Assembly: GCF_963169125.1 (NCBI RefSeq)
Contig: NC_084802.1
Span: 114,642,903 to 114,706,902 of the forward strand
Direction of reading: 5' to 3'
DNA: 64,000 nt
From: Humulus lupulus
Lineage: Eukaryota; Streptophyta; Magnoliopsida; Rosales; Cannabaceae
The position numbers were made by a program, and so were the translations under genes. Positions 1-9,612 of the stretch are shown one piece after another. The stretch's first letter is position 1. The number at the start of each line of letters is the position of its first letter. The notes under the pieces are model-generated. The model searched no databases. It saw only the letters and a list, made by a program, of their open reading frames with translations, and was not told the origin of the DNA.

Positions 1-1850
1 GGGTACCTCGGGAATTTTATGGTTAAGTTGAGATTTAGCGGGTAATGGTTATTGGAGATTTAGTAACCTAGGTAACCATTAGTTACTGCTGAGAGTAACA
101 AGTTTTAGAAAGAAAATGGTAGAAATGAAATGAAAGTGTAAAGACTTAAGTGCCCTTGGAGGTTTAGCTAAGGAGGATTAGTAGGAAGGGGTAATTTGGT
201 CTTTTGGCTGGGGATTATGAAAATTCTCAGCTGGGTATATGGGGTTCGGTTTGGGCATTGGTTTTATGAGGCATTGATAGAGTTTGAAGAGAAGAGAAAA
301 GAGAGGAAAAAGCTAGGGCAAGCAAGAAGAAGAAGAAGAAGAAAAGGAGAAGTGGGAGTCTAGGATGAGATCAAGGACTTTGTGTGGGTTCTCCATTGGA
401 GGTAAGTGTTTTATACATATTTAAGTTTGGGTTTTGGTTTTGATTTGAGGAAATTAAATGCCTAAGCTAAGCTTTGTTGGGTTTTGGGATAGCTGCTGAA
501 TTTTAAGATCAATGGGTGTGAATCTTGGGTATATTGATGTTTTGAGCTTGAATCTTGAGTTATGGGTTGTTATATGGTCTATTTGATGTTTGAAATTTGT
601 TTTGGGGTTTGGGTATTGGTTTGGTGTGATTTGGAAGGTTTTAGCTCGGAGAAAACGCAGGAGAAAACCCAGAATTCTGGGTCTGCGAAGGCGTGCCGCG
701 ACACAGGTTTTTCGTGCCGCGGCGAGGGAGCCTCTGGCTGTTGGGTGCCGCGGCACAAGGATGTGGTGCCGCGGCACAAGGCTAAATTCAGGGCATCATT
801 TTTAGGCAATTTTAGGCCTTTGCTCCGGGGGTTCGGGGGATGTCTCCGGGGTGTTGTTTTAAGGTTTTAGAGGTCCCGAGAGTGCGGGATTGGTCCCGGG
901 AAGTGGTTTTGGGTTGATTAGTATTGAGGGATGTTTCTTGTGTGTTGTGACTAGGTTGTTGGTGAGGCTCATGCTTGAGGACCGTGCTCGCGGCTTTAGT
1001 GCATCAGGAGTCTCGGAATTCAGGTAAGAAAACTATAACACCCGAGGTTAGGGCATGGCCCCAGATTGTATTATGTGCAAATGTTTAAACTTAAATGAAT
1101 CATGATGTGTGTGAATGATTATTTCGAATGTACTATATGTGTGATTATGATGAAATGAGCGGCCGTGGGCCGAGTACGGCGTAGGCCGGGGCGGCCGTGG
1201 GCCGAGTACGGCGTAAGCCGGGGCGGCCGTGGGCCGAAAGTAACACCTAGCACATGGGATGCTATATTCAGGGTGGGACCCAAGGGATACATGAGTTATC
1301 CTCGCGGTGAGAACCGATACCCCAGGCTTCGGTAAGGCTCTGGGGCGGCTTGGCCGTGTTTGCTTAGTCTAATGATTGACTTGTTTATTGTGGATTATCT
1401 GTTATGATAAACTGTATACATTGCATATGTTATGTCCTGCATGAGTTTTCTTGCTGGGCTTCGGCTCACGGGTGCTCTGTGTTGCAGGTAAGGGCAATGA
1501 CTGAGTCAACCAACCATGAGTACGGAGAGCGTGAAGCGACGTGTACATGTTTGGCCTGCCCGATTGCTTTGGTTGGGGGTTTATTCGAAAATGGCTGTAA
1601 TAATCTATAATTTTATAATTTCTCAAACTGTAACCTTATTTCAAGATGTAATTAGTTTTCAAACCTTATTTTGGGATCCCAACTGTTTAATAATAGAAGT
1701 TTTGATGAAACGATGCATTTTCAAAGATTACAGCCTTAACTTTTAATTAGTCACACTTTTGTTTCAAAAACCTCGGTTAGCGAGTTCATTGCACACTGTT
1801 TTGTCTTAAAAACTCACTTAGTAACGGCTCTAAGGAAGTAGGGCGTTACA
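1..1850 (+). mobile_element. T0: LTR of a Tekay/Del-like Ty3/gypsy element (3' end present, 5' end outside or unresolved)
   Basis: The block ends in a typical LTR terminus (GGGCGTTACA at 1841-1850) and is followed abruptly by the inner part of another LTR. Its last 700 bases align by eye with the 3' parts of the LTRs ending at 2385 and 6169: all three share a segment with GGCTCAYGG, a CAG-GTAAG sequence and CCATGAGT. The last 195 bases recur in reverse complement at 63811-64000. A GC-rich stretch at 690-900 holds two copies of the palindrome GTGCCGCGGCAC (745 and 766). No coding region is supported; the short reading frames here are chance. The LTR start is not visible, so I cannot say whether this is a solo LTR or a 3' LTR. 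Confidence 0.7.
1159..1237 (+). repeat. 32-bp GC-rich tandem repeat inside the T0 LTR, about 2.5 copies
   Basis: The unit starts GCGGCCGTGGGCCGAGTACG and begins at 1159, 1191 and 1223, so the period is 32. The third copy breaks off after GGGCCG. The array is an island of high GC in AT-rich LTR sequence. Confidence 0.9.
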
Positions 1851-2385
1851 ATGATCCTATGGTAATTTATTTGTAATTGTATGCATGCATGAGTAGGTTA
1901 CTAGTGCTGGGCATGCTAGATATGTATCTGGAATCTGTATTTACTGTTCATGCACATGTTTAAGTTTTCTTGTTTAGCCTTGGCTCATGGATGCTATGTG
2001 GTGCAGGTAAGGTGAAATGAAAGCTGGACTAGCCATGAGTTGGAGAGCTTCAGTGGCAGCATGTACATATGCAGCTAGTCGACCACCACGACCATAGTTA
2101 TCTTGGAGGAACTGGGGTTGCATCCCTTATTTTGCCGCTTAGGCCGACTGGTTGTACCTTTAGACTTGTTTATACCCTTTTAAACATCAGTTTGTATCAT
2201 TTTAGGATCAAATGTATGTACTAAACTCTTAAATGAAAATTCAATGTTTCTTTTGACCAATTTTTGTTAACCCTACTTGCTGACATTAACCTTAGTTATG
2301 CGTTTATAACCAAGGGACTTGATTAGCAAGTCTAGGACTATTTAAAGTACACAGTGTAACAGTCTTGGATTAGGAGGACGTTACA
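1851..2385 (+). mobile_element. A: 3' part of the 5' LTR of a Tekay/Del-like element, interrupted by T0
   Basis: The sequence aligns by eye with the last 530 bases of the B LTR (5640-6169), including GGCTCATGGATGCTATGTGG, the GGTGCAGGTAA sequence and CCATGAGTTGGAGAGC. It ends in GACGTTACA and is followed by a three-base spacer and a tRNA-iMet primer site. The 5' part of this LTR must lie before T0, outside the window. Confidence 0.75.
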
Positions 2386-2388
2386 ACT

Positions 2389-2401
2389 TGGTATCAGAGC
2401 C
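2389..2401 (+). other. A: primer binding site (tRNA-iMet type)
   Basis: TGGTATCAGAGCC matches the 3' end of plant initiator tRNA-Met, the usual primer for chromoviruses and many Copia elements. It lies three bases after the LTR end. Confidence 0.9.
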
Positions 2402-2489
2402 GCCAAAGTTTAAGGGTTCTTAAAGACAGGCTGGGCATGTACACTTGCCACTAAAGAATAGGGACTGGCCCTTGACTATTGCATGAATG

Positions 2490-2835
2490 ATAAAGATATG
2501 GTTATTAGCATTGTTATTGCTTATGAATGTAAAGGAAATGTTTATTAGCCTTGTTATATGGACATGTAGGTCAAGAGACACTTATTAGCATTGTTATTTG
2601 CATATAGGCTAGGAAATTCTTATTAGCACTGTTAATACTGGCAGGGATTAAAGAACATGCTTATTAGCATTCCTATACATGTATAAATGCTTAAATATGC
2701 TTATTTGCATCGTTAATTGCTTATGAATGCGAGAAATGCTTATTAGCATTGTTATTTGCTGATGAATATCAAGAAGAGCTTATTAGCACCATGATTGAAT
2801 GTATTATGTATTGACATGCTTATTAGCATTGCATC
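2490..2835 (+). repeat. A: degenerate about 40-bp tandem repeat in the untranslated leader
   Basis: The motif CTTATTAGCATTGTTAT recurs with changes near 2495, 2540, 2580, 2620, 2660, 2700, 2739, 2779 and 2818, giving about nine copies spaced near 40 bases apart. One isolated copy is seen in the B leader (about 6389). The array lies between the primer site and gag. Confidence 0.8.
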
Positions 2836-3039
2836 TGTTTGTTTGTTTTGTCTTGGACCGTCAGGCCGCAAGAGGTATAGTTATTACTTACCTAACGACC
2901 AATTTGATCACTGTAGAGTGGGATAGTTATCAGTATGCTTCCTTGAAGGTCAGAGAGGTTGGCTGGCTAAGAAATACAAGACAGGGAAGAGAATGACCAG
3001 GGCCAGGCCCTATCGCCAGCTCTAGAGAACTGGCAACAT

Positions 3040-3821
3040 GTGCTTGCTAATATGCAAGCCACGTTACAGAGGCCTCAAGATAAGATTCACCTCTTGAGAC
3101 AACAACAGGTTCTAGCAGGGAACCTACAACCCCTAGTACCGGCAATGATACACCCAGTGGTACTAGCGGTAGTACAGCCCCTGATAGGGGGACATAGATG
3201 GGAACCCTTGTATGAGAGGTTTAGGAAACAACACCCTCTGGGTTTTGAGGGTAGCTCAGACCCACTAAATGCTGAGCAATGGATGACTATGATAACCACC
3301 ATCCTGGATTTCATGAGGGTAGTAGTAATGAGTGAGTGGCCTGCACCACTTACATATTTTGGGAGGATGCCCCAATATGGTGGGAGGTGTTATCCTAGAC
3401 AAGGTTAGTAAATACAATGGAATGGGAGGAATTCAGAAATTTGTTCAATGAGAAATACTACAACGACGCAGTTAAAGCTACAAAGGCTAAAGAGTTCAGT
3501 ATGTTACTTCAGGGCAACATGTCAGTGACCGATTATGCCTTAAAATTTTATAGATTGGCAAAGTTTTCCACGGATCTGGTGCCCACTAATTGGACCAGAA
3601 GGGGGAGGTTTCTCCAGGGGCTACAACCTATTATAGCCCGGGATGTTCATATCACTACTGTGCCAGGAGTGACTACCTATGCACAGGCAGTGGAGAAGGC
3701 GCTTACAACTGAGAGCATAGAGAACAAGATTTGGTGCGAGAATGCAGCTGGAATGGATTCTAGGAGGCCGGGACCTCCATTTGTAGGCTCTGGTAGGGGC
3801 GGAGGCCCTAGTGACAAAAAG
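3040..3821 (+). pseudogene. gag: A: gag remnant, chromovirus (Tekay/Del) type, cut by B
   Basis: This is the capsid-type Gag of a Ty3/gypsy chromovirus, which would package element RNA in cytoplasmic particles. The first part includes WEPLYERFRKQHP and GSSDPLNAEQWM. The second part, in another frame from 3417, includes FRNLFNEKYYNDAVKA, LVPTNWTRRGRFLQGL and YAQAVEKALTTE, which are hallmarks of this gag family, and then the linker FVGSGRGGGPSD. The frame is broken near 3340-3370, and a TAG follows the WWEV segment. The frame runs directly into the B LTR at 3822, so everything downstream (zinc knuckle and pol) is missing from the window. The tail of the second reading frame after 3821 is LTR sequence, not protein. 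Confidence 0.85.
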
Positions 3822-6169
3822 TGTAATGACCCAAAATTGCTAATAAGGCTTAGGGCCTTGATTAGTGTGCCAGGAGGACAAAATTGGCATATGTATGTTT
3901 AATTGGTTAAATTCATGATTACGTGGCATGCATGATTTTTATGATTATATGAATATGAGACATGCTTGTTTCTGAGTATTAGATATGCATGTGGCCCTTT
4001 ATAGCTTATAAGGGCATATTTGTAATTTTGGCCCGTTGAGGGCATAAATGTGATTAAATGTGATAAATGATTGAGACCACACTATTATGTGGGTATATTT
4101 ACAGTATATGGCTCGAGATGGTCCTAATGAACAGATTAGCAGTCATAGTGGGGTTTAATACCCAACTCGGAGGAGCCTAGGGGTATTTTTGGGAATTTAG
4201 AGGATATTTTGGGGATTTATAGATATTGAATAAGTATTTGGTAATTAATTGGACTTGACTGGGTTAATAGATTAATAGTAGGAACACTTGAGGAATTAGC
4301 GGGAACTGAGAGTAGAATGACAATTTTACCCCTTAGTACCCTTAGAAGATTAATAGGCTTAAAGGGGCAAAAAAATCTTTTGTTTAAGCAAGGGATATAC
4401 TCAGTAAAACTCTTAGGAATAGCCATAAAGTGGTAGAAGACTCTCAGCTCTCTGTCAACTCTCTCACTCACGATCTTACACCCTCCCTCTCTTTATAATT
4501 TGAAGCTAAGGAAGAAAAAGAATAGAAGAACCTAGGCCTTAAGCTGGGAATTTTGGAAGGAAATTGAAGAGGAAAGGCTTGAGCTGTTGAAGAAAAAGGC
4601 TGGGAGTGAAACTCAAGGGTAGAAGGCTGGAAGCATGTTAGGATTCAGTCAATAATTGAGGTAAGGTTTTGTCTTTGTTATGTTAGGGAATTTGAATCAT
4701 TTAGGTAGAATTGAGCTGGGTATTGGGTGATGAATTTCTACTGAGTTATGGTATTAATTTTAGTATAATTGTTAAGATTTTGATGTTTAAAATATGTGAT
4801 TAAATGTCTTAAATTCGTAGGTAAGCTTGATTTTTGGTTGGGAGGTCTGTTAGGATTGAATTTTGAGAAAATTGGCTGAGAAGAGGGTTGAGGAAACCCA
4901 GAAATTCTAGATGCGAGGGGGCACACCGTGACCCAACTCGGGGGAACCGCGACCCGCATGCCCAGAATGCTCTGGGTGGGCTCTATTTTGAAGGCGCGCT
5001 GTGACCCTAGGGGGCAAGTCGTGGCTCACCTCCCCCTAATGCTTGAAGATTGAGTCTCTGACTTGGGGGTGCACCTCGACCCTTAGGGCCAGGTGGCGGC
5101 CCACCTAAGGGATTTTTCCTTAGGATGGTTTCTAGGATTGGTAAGGCTCGGGGGTTCGAACCTAGGCGCTCGAGACGATTTCTACTACCCAGTTTAGTAG
5201 AAATCAAGGTCTCGAAGGCTAGTTTTTGTCTCCTAAGTATTTATTTGGATTAGCAATTGATAATTAACATTGGCCACTGTGACTAGGTTTATCGCCAAGG
5301 ATCAAGACTAAGGATTGTGCTCGGGACCGTTCTGTACCCTCCGCTTGGAATTCAAGGTAAGAAAACTGCACCATTGTGTGGCTGTGTTGGGACTGAGATT
5401 CCCTGTATCTGTATATATGTGTTGTGTAATTATGATATTGTTATACGAAACATGAAATGAACGACCTAAGAGAGCTGGGGCTGATGACTTACGCACAGGA
5501 CGCGGCTCGGCCACTATGAGCCGTGGTCAGTTGAATAAACAATGGACTCGGCCTAAGCGAGCCAGAGTCAGATGAGTAAATAGAGGGCTCAGCCTAAGGG
5601 CGCCGACCCTGAGCATTTGCTTGTTGATTAAGAAATATCCTTGAAAGATCATGCTTACTATTATTTGTTTGATGCTTAGGATTTGTTGGGCTTTTGAATG
5701 GCTACCTTATAATCGATTGGATGCTATTACTGATTGTGTATTTGATGTTATGGTTTTCTTACTAGGCCTTGGCTCATGGGTGCTACGTGGTGCAGGTAAA
5801 GACAAGGGAAAGCTGGACCAACCATGAGTTGGAGAGCTTTGGGGCGAGGTGTACATAGTTAGCTGCTCGTCTGCCACTGCCGAGGGAAAGTGCAGGGATA
5901 GAGCCTAAAATTTGTATTTTGTCATTAGAATGGCCCCTAGTTGTACATAACCATTGAGAGTTATAAATTTGTCTCTTAAACCCTATTTTTGGGATCCTAT
6001 GTACCAAACATCTATTTTAATGAAAATTAACCGTTAATGATCAAAATCTTCTAACCCTAACCTGGTAGTTGACTTTAGGAACACATTAATGTTGAAACGA
6101 TTTGATTAGCAAGTCTTGCACTATTTTAAAATACACAGTTTAACGATCTTGGTTATCCAGGGTGTTACA
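3822..6169 (+). mobile_element. B: 5' LTR (2,348 bp), Tekay/Del-like, inserted in gag of A
   Basis: It begins TGTAATGACCC right after the A gag linker and ends GGGTGTTACA, followed by a spacer and a tRNA-iMet primer site. The five bases before it (AAAAG, 3817-3821) are the likely target duplication, but the matching copy is not in the window. The start region reappears inverted at 21544-21884 (element D). A GC-rich segment at about 4915-5110 is rich in near-repeats of GCGACCC/GTGACCC. The LTR contains no supported coding region. Confidence 0.88.
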
Positions 6170-6172
6170 ATT

Positions 6173-6184
6173 TGGTATCAAAGC
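6173..6184 (+). other. B: primer binding site (tRNA-iMet type, one mismatch)
   Basis: TGGTATCAAAGC differs from the consensus TGGTATCAGAGC by one base. It follows the LTR end after three bases. Confidence 0.85.
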
Positions 6185-6668
6185 GGTCTAGGTTTAGGGG
6201 TTCCTGAAGACTGGCTGGACATGTACACTCGCCACTAAAGACAAGCTTGACTCAGGGTTTGGTAATTGTATATATGTGATTATATGCCTAAATGTTTGAA
6301 TGGAATATAAATGCTTTACAACATGAATAATAGGGAGCATGAGATACTGATAAGGCATGGACCTTGACTACTGTGTAACTACTATGAGGCGTGCTTATTA
6401 GCATTGCTACTGTATGTAAATGAATATTTAAATGATTGTTTGAATCTTGATTTCTTGTGGCTATTTGAGTTTCAATGGTGGACTATGGAAAGACTGTTAA
6501 CCTATCATCATTGTCTGACTGCCGAGTAGTTGATTGTTGATAAACTTGGATAGCTATGCGTCCAAGTCGATCTATACGACTAGCCAGCACAGGGTCTGAG
6601 GCTAGAGGTGATGATCGGGGCCAAAACCCTCCGCCAGTCTTGAAAACTGGCAGTAGATACTTACTGAT
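6185..6668 (+). other. B: untranslated leader, no gene seen
   Basis: The leader lies between the primer site and the gag start. It has one copy of the TTATTAGCATTG motif that forms an array in A, and no supported reading frame. Confidence 0.6.
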
Positions 6669-6882
6669 ATGCAAGCCCAGTTGCAGAGTCAAGAATAGCA
6701 GATCCACCTCTTGAGACAACAGGCTCCATCAAGGAGTGATGCACCTATTTTGCCACCTGCTGTACAACCACATGAGGTTGGGAACAGGTGGGAGCCACTG
6801 TATGAGTGGTTTAGGAGATAACATCCTCCAACCTTTGAGGGAGGACCAGATCAACTGAAGGCCGAACAGTGGATGAGTATGA
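6669..6882 (+). pseudogene. gag: B: N-terminal gag fragment
   Basis: The frame from ATG 6669 reads MQAQLQSQE, then a stop, then QIHLLRQQ, then after a gap NRWEPLYEWFRR, a second stop, and FEGGPDQLKAEQWMSM. It is clearly the same Gag N-terminus as in A (WEPLYERFRK, LNAEQWMTM), with two nonsense codons. It ends abruptly at 6882, where a long Copia-like LTR begins in the middle of the conserved AEQWM block. No pol of B is present in the window. Confidence 0.8.
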
Positions 6883-8727
6883 TGTTTGAGTTTTATGCCC
6901 TAATTAAAACCCAATTTCTTTGTAATCTCATTTATTATCAATAAAAGAATAGAAATCATTGTTTGACTTGGTCAATCACTTTGCTCACATGTTTTATTTT
7001 CATGATTATTTGTTTAATATAAACTTCTATTAAATCCCGAGCATATAGCTAATCGTATTTATAGTGACGTAATCACAGTGGAATATAAATATGATTATAT
7101 GTTCAAAATAAGTTAGTCCTAAGATTAGTCAGTGCACATGATTTACACTCACTTGCCAATCTACGATATGATCTACTTACACATTGTAGTGTTATGTTCT
7201 TTCCAGAACATTAACAAAGTAGATATGATCAGATGTATTTGTTTCATCGGACGGGACTGATATTGATAGTTGATAGGATAAGTAAACATACAGTTATTAT
7301 CTATTCTAGTCATATCATATAGTTGACCATAGGTCAATTCAATCTCAATTCTGAGTGGTTAGTATTCTAACTGATTGTATTATTTGAGTTCTTTCACTTG
7401 TTCGTTATCGGCTTACCCTAGGGACTAGCCCATACTTACATCTTGGGAACTCGGTAGTATAACTGAGTGGAAGTGTTAATCATAGATATGAACATCTATA
7501 GCTTCTGATGAAGAAGTGAAATGATGGTTTCCTTTTAGTTTGGTTCAAGGTGCTAAATGATAGAGATCTCATTTAAGTAATTAATATTAGTTTACTGAAA
7601 TATCATTTACAAGGAACTAAGTGTTTTAAGGATAAAATACAATGAGGGGTAAAACAATATTTTAGTCCCATCTCATTGTAGACCCTATATAAAGGATTGA
7701 GTGAAAATTATGGTTGTAACAATGGATAATTAATAACGTATCATTATTTGTTATAGAGCGTTCTACGAATTCAAGAGTGCAATTCCGAGTCTTTAGTGGA
7801 GTCACGAGGAAATAATAAGTTAGTAAATTTATTTGTTAGATTTATGATAACTTATTTGAGCTTGATTTCGGCCCAAGGTCCCCACTGTACCTTGAATAAA
7901 ATCATCTAGATAGTCTCAATTAATTGATTTAATTATCAATTAGAATTATCGAAGTTGACCATGTCAATTTTGGATAGTTTCACAGAGTTATACAATTTAG
8001 AGAAGAAAAGAGAAATTAGGACAGATTTATTAATAAGATAAATTGGTATCTCAATTAATAAATGAGTTTAAATCAAGGTTCAAATTATAAATAAACAATT
8101 TGATAAATGATTTAAATAATTATTTAATTAATTAAATCAATAGAAAATAATCCAGGCCTTGATTTTAAGTTCAACGGGCTTGCAATCAAATGGGAAATTT
8201 CACAGGCCTAAAGCCCATGATAATTTCGACCTAGGGCTGTTAACTGGCCATTATTTTATTGATTTTTTCATTAAATAAATGACCTAATTGAGTCTATAAA
8301 AGGAATGCTAAGAGAGTTGAAAATAGAAGTCAAAACATAAGTTCAGATTTCTGGAACACAAGTTTCTGATAGGTTTTAGATTCTCTCTAAACATAAGTCC
8401 TTTTCTAAGCCTTATTGTTCTTTTCTCTTCTCCTTCTTCTCTCTGTATCTATCTCATGTGTTGAGAATTGCCCACTCTAGTCTAGGTGATTCTAAGGATA
8501 CTTTGGAAGGCTGTGAAGAAAATTGAAGATCAGTTTATTTCTTGGTAATACTATACGACAGAAAGGATACAGGGGTTAAAGAAACTGAAGGAATGACTCA
8601 TTCTTTCTGCTACGTATACTGTAAGTATTCTTATCATTATTTCTCTTTGAATTCAATTTTAGAAACATGTTCTAGGTTGTCTCATATTAACTTGTTTAAT
8701 ATTAGATCTACATAACTACCCATTACA
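6883..8727 (+). mobile_element. Long LTR of probable Copia type (about 1.85 kb)
   Basis: The block starts TGTTTGAGTTTTATGCCC at a sharp break in the B gag and ends near CCCATTACA (8727). It is AT-rich, has no coding potential, and has two TATA-like boxes (TATATAAAGG at 7685 and TATAAAAGG at 8293), with pyrimidine-rich sequence after the second, as expected near the RNA start of an LTR. No primer site or internal region follows, so it is either a solo LTR or was cut during a rearrangement. The five bases before it (TATGA) are not repeated cleanly after it. The family is not certain. Confidence 0.55.
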
Positions 8728-8797
8728 TGATAAACCCCGAATACTCGCTAAGTTATCGAAATAGCCATAGGGTCACCCCGAGCCAGGTATTCAAGCC
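8728..8797 (-). mobile_element. D: minus-strand Tekay-like LTR fragment, left piece
   Basis: Joined to 21544 onward, this piece reads in reverse complement as a continuation of an LTR homologous to the first 400 bases of the B LTR. The element C insertion separates the two pieces. The left edge is an unexplained junction with the Copia-like LTR. Confidence 0.6.
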
Positions 8798-9554
8798 TGT
8801 ACGCCTTGATTTTCCCACGGGCTGATTAGCAAGCTGAGCTGCGGCCTAATCATGATTATCTCGTGGACCACCCCAAGACCAGAGCTTCCGTCATAAGGTC
8901 GTACATCCTTAGCTCAGGGCAACCAAAGGGTTCGCCAAGATTGCCTAAGACTTGAGCCTGGATTCTGAAGGCCGAAGGTCGAGTTAAGTATCCAGCTCGT
9001 GGTACGAGCAGAATATGGAGGCTATGACCCTTTGTGAAGTCAACACACGCAAGGTAACGTGCATATATCAGACATCACGTGTCTGATATGCCCCTGACTT
9101 CTTGGACACGCAGCAGGAACGTGCGTATTCAGACACCCACGACTGGGTTGGGCCGTGCGGCCCATTATCTCTTTACCTATTGATTTGACCACACTTATGT
9201 GTCAGGTTTAGGAATTAATCATGAATGTCACAGAGTTGATACGATAGGTAAGAAGGTCACGGGATGACCTTCTTACCAAATCCCAGGTGCCTTCTCCTAT
9301 AAATATGTAGACCCTGGGAGTTGATAAGGGTTGGATGATCTCTTGTAAGAAATATCCTGTAATCGTATACCCAGAATAGAGCAATAATATTGACTAGTGG
9401 AGTAGAAGGATTTTAACCTTTGAACCACTTAAAAACCGTGTCTTGAGTCACCATTTCATTTTAAAAGAACACATATCTGTCTCGGTTCATTATTAGCACT
9501 AATCCCTTTCTCTTCTTTTCTTAAATTACCTGTTGGCGAAGAACCGCGTCAACA
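8798..9554 (+). repeat. C: 5' LTR (757 bp)
   Basis: It begins TGTACGCCTTGATTTTCCC and ends GAACCGCGTCAACA. A TATA box (CTATAAATATG) is at 9297-9307. The 3' copy is at 20779-21543. Confidence 0.93.
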
Positions 9555-9557
9555 GTT

Positions 9558-9573
9558 TGGTGCTTTCATTGAG
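9558..9573 (+). other. C: primer binding site
   Basis: TGGTGCTTTCATTGAG follows the LTR end by three bases, the position of a reverse-transcription primer site. Nearly the same sequence follows the F LTR at 43794. It is not the initiator tRNA-Met site; I cannot name the tRNA with confidence. Confidence 0.75.
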
Positions 9574-9612
9574 ATCAAGTTTGGTTAGTGCTGTCACAAA
9601 CATCCAACCATA

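Noticed and set aside
562..870. Reading frames of about 70-107 codons on both strands at 454-870
   Set aside because: They lie in LTR sequence with a GC-rich palindrome, overlap in several frames, and show no domain or codon pattern of a gene.
1404..1746. Short gene after the GGTGCAGGTAAGG segment of T0
   Set aside because: The segment is shared by three related LTRs at the same distance from their ends, so it is LTR structure and not a gene.
2389..2401. tRNA-Met gene
   Set aside because: Only the 13 bases complementary to the tRNA 3' end are present, which is a primer site. No cloverleaf is visible around it.
3822..3902. C-terminal 27 codons of the A gag frame after 3821
   Set aside because: This is read-through into the B LTR; the start TGTAATGACCC is an LTR terminus.
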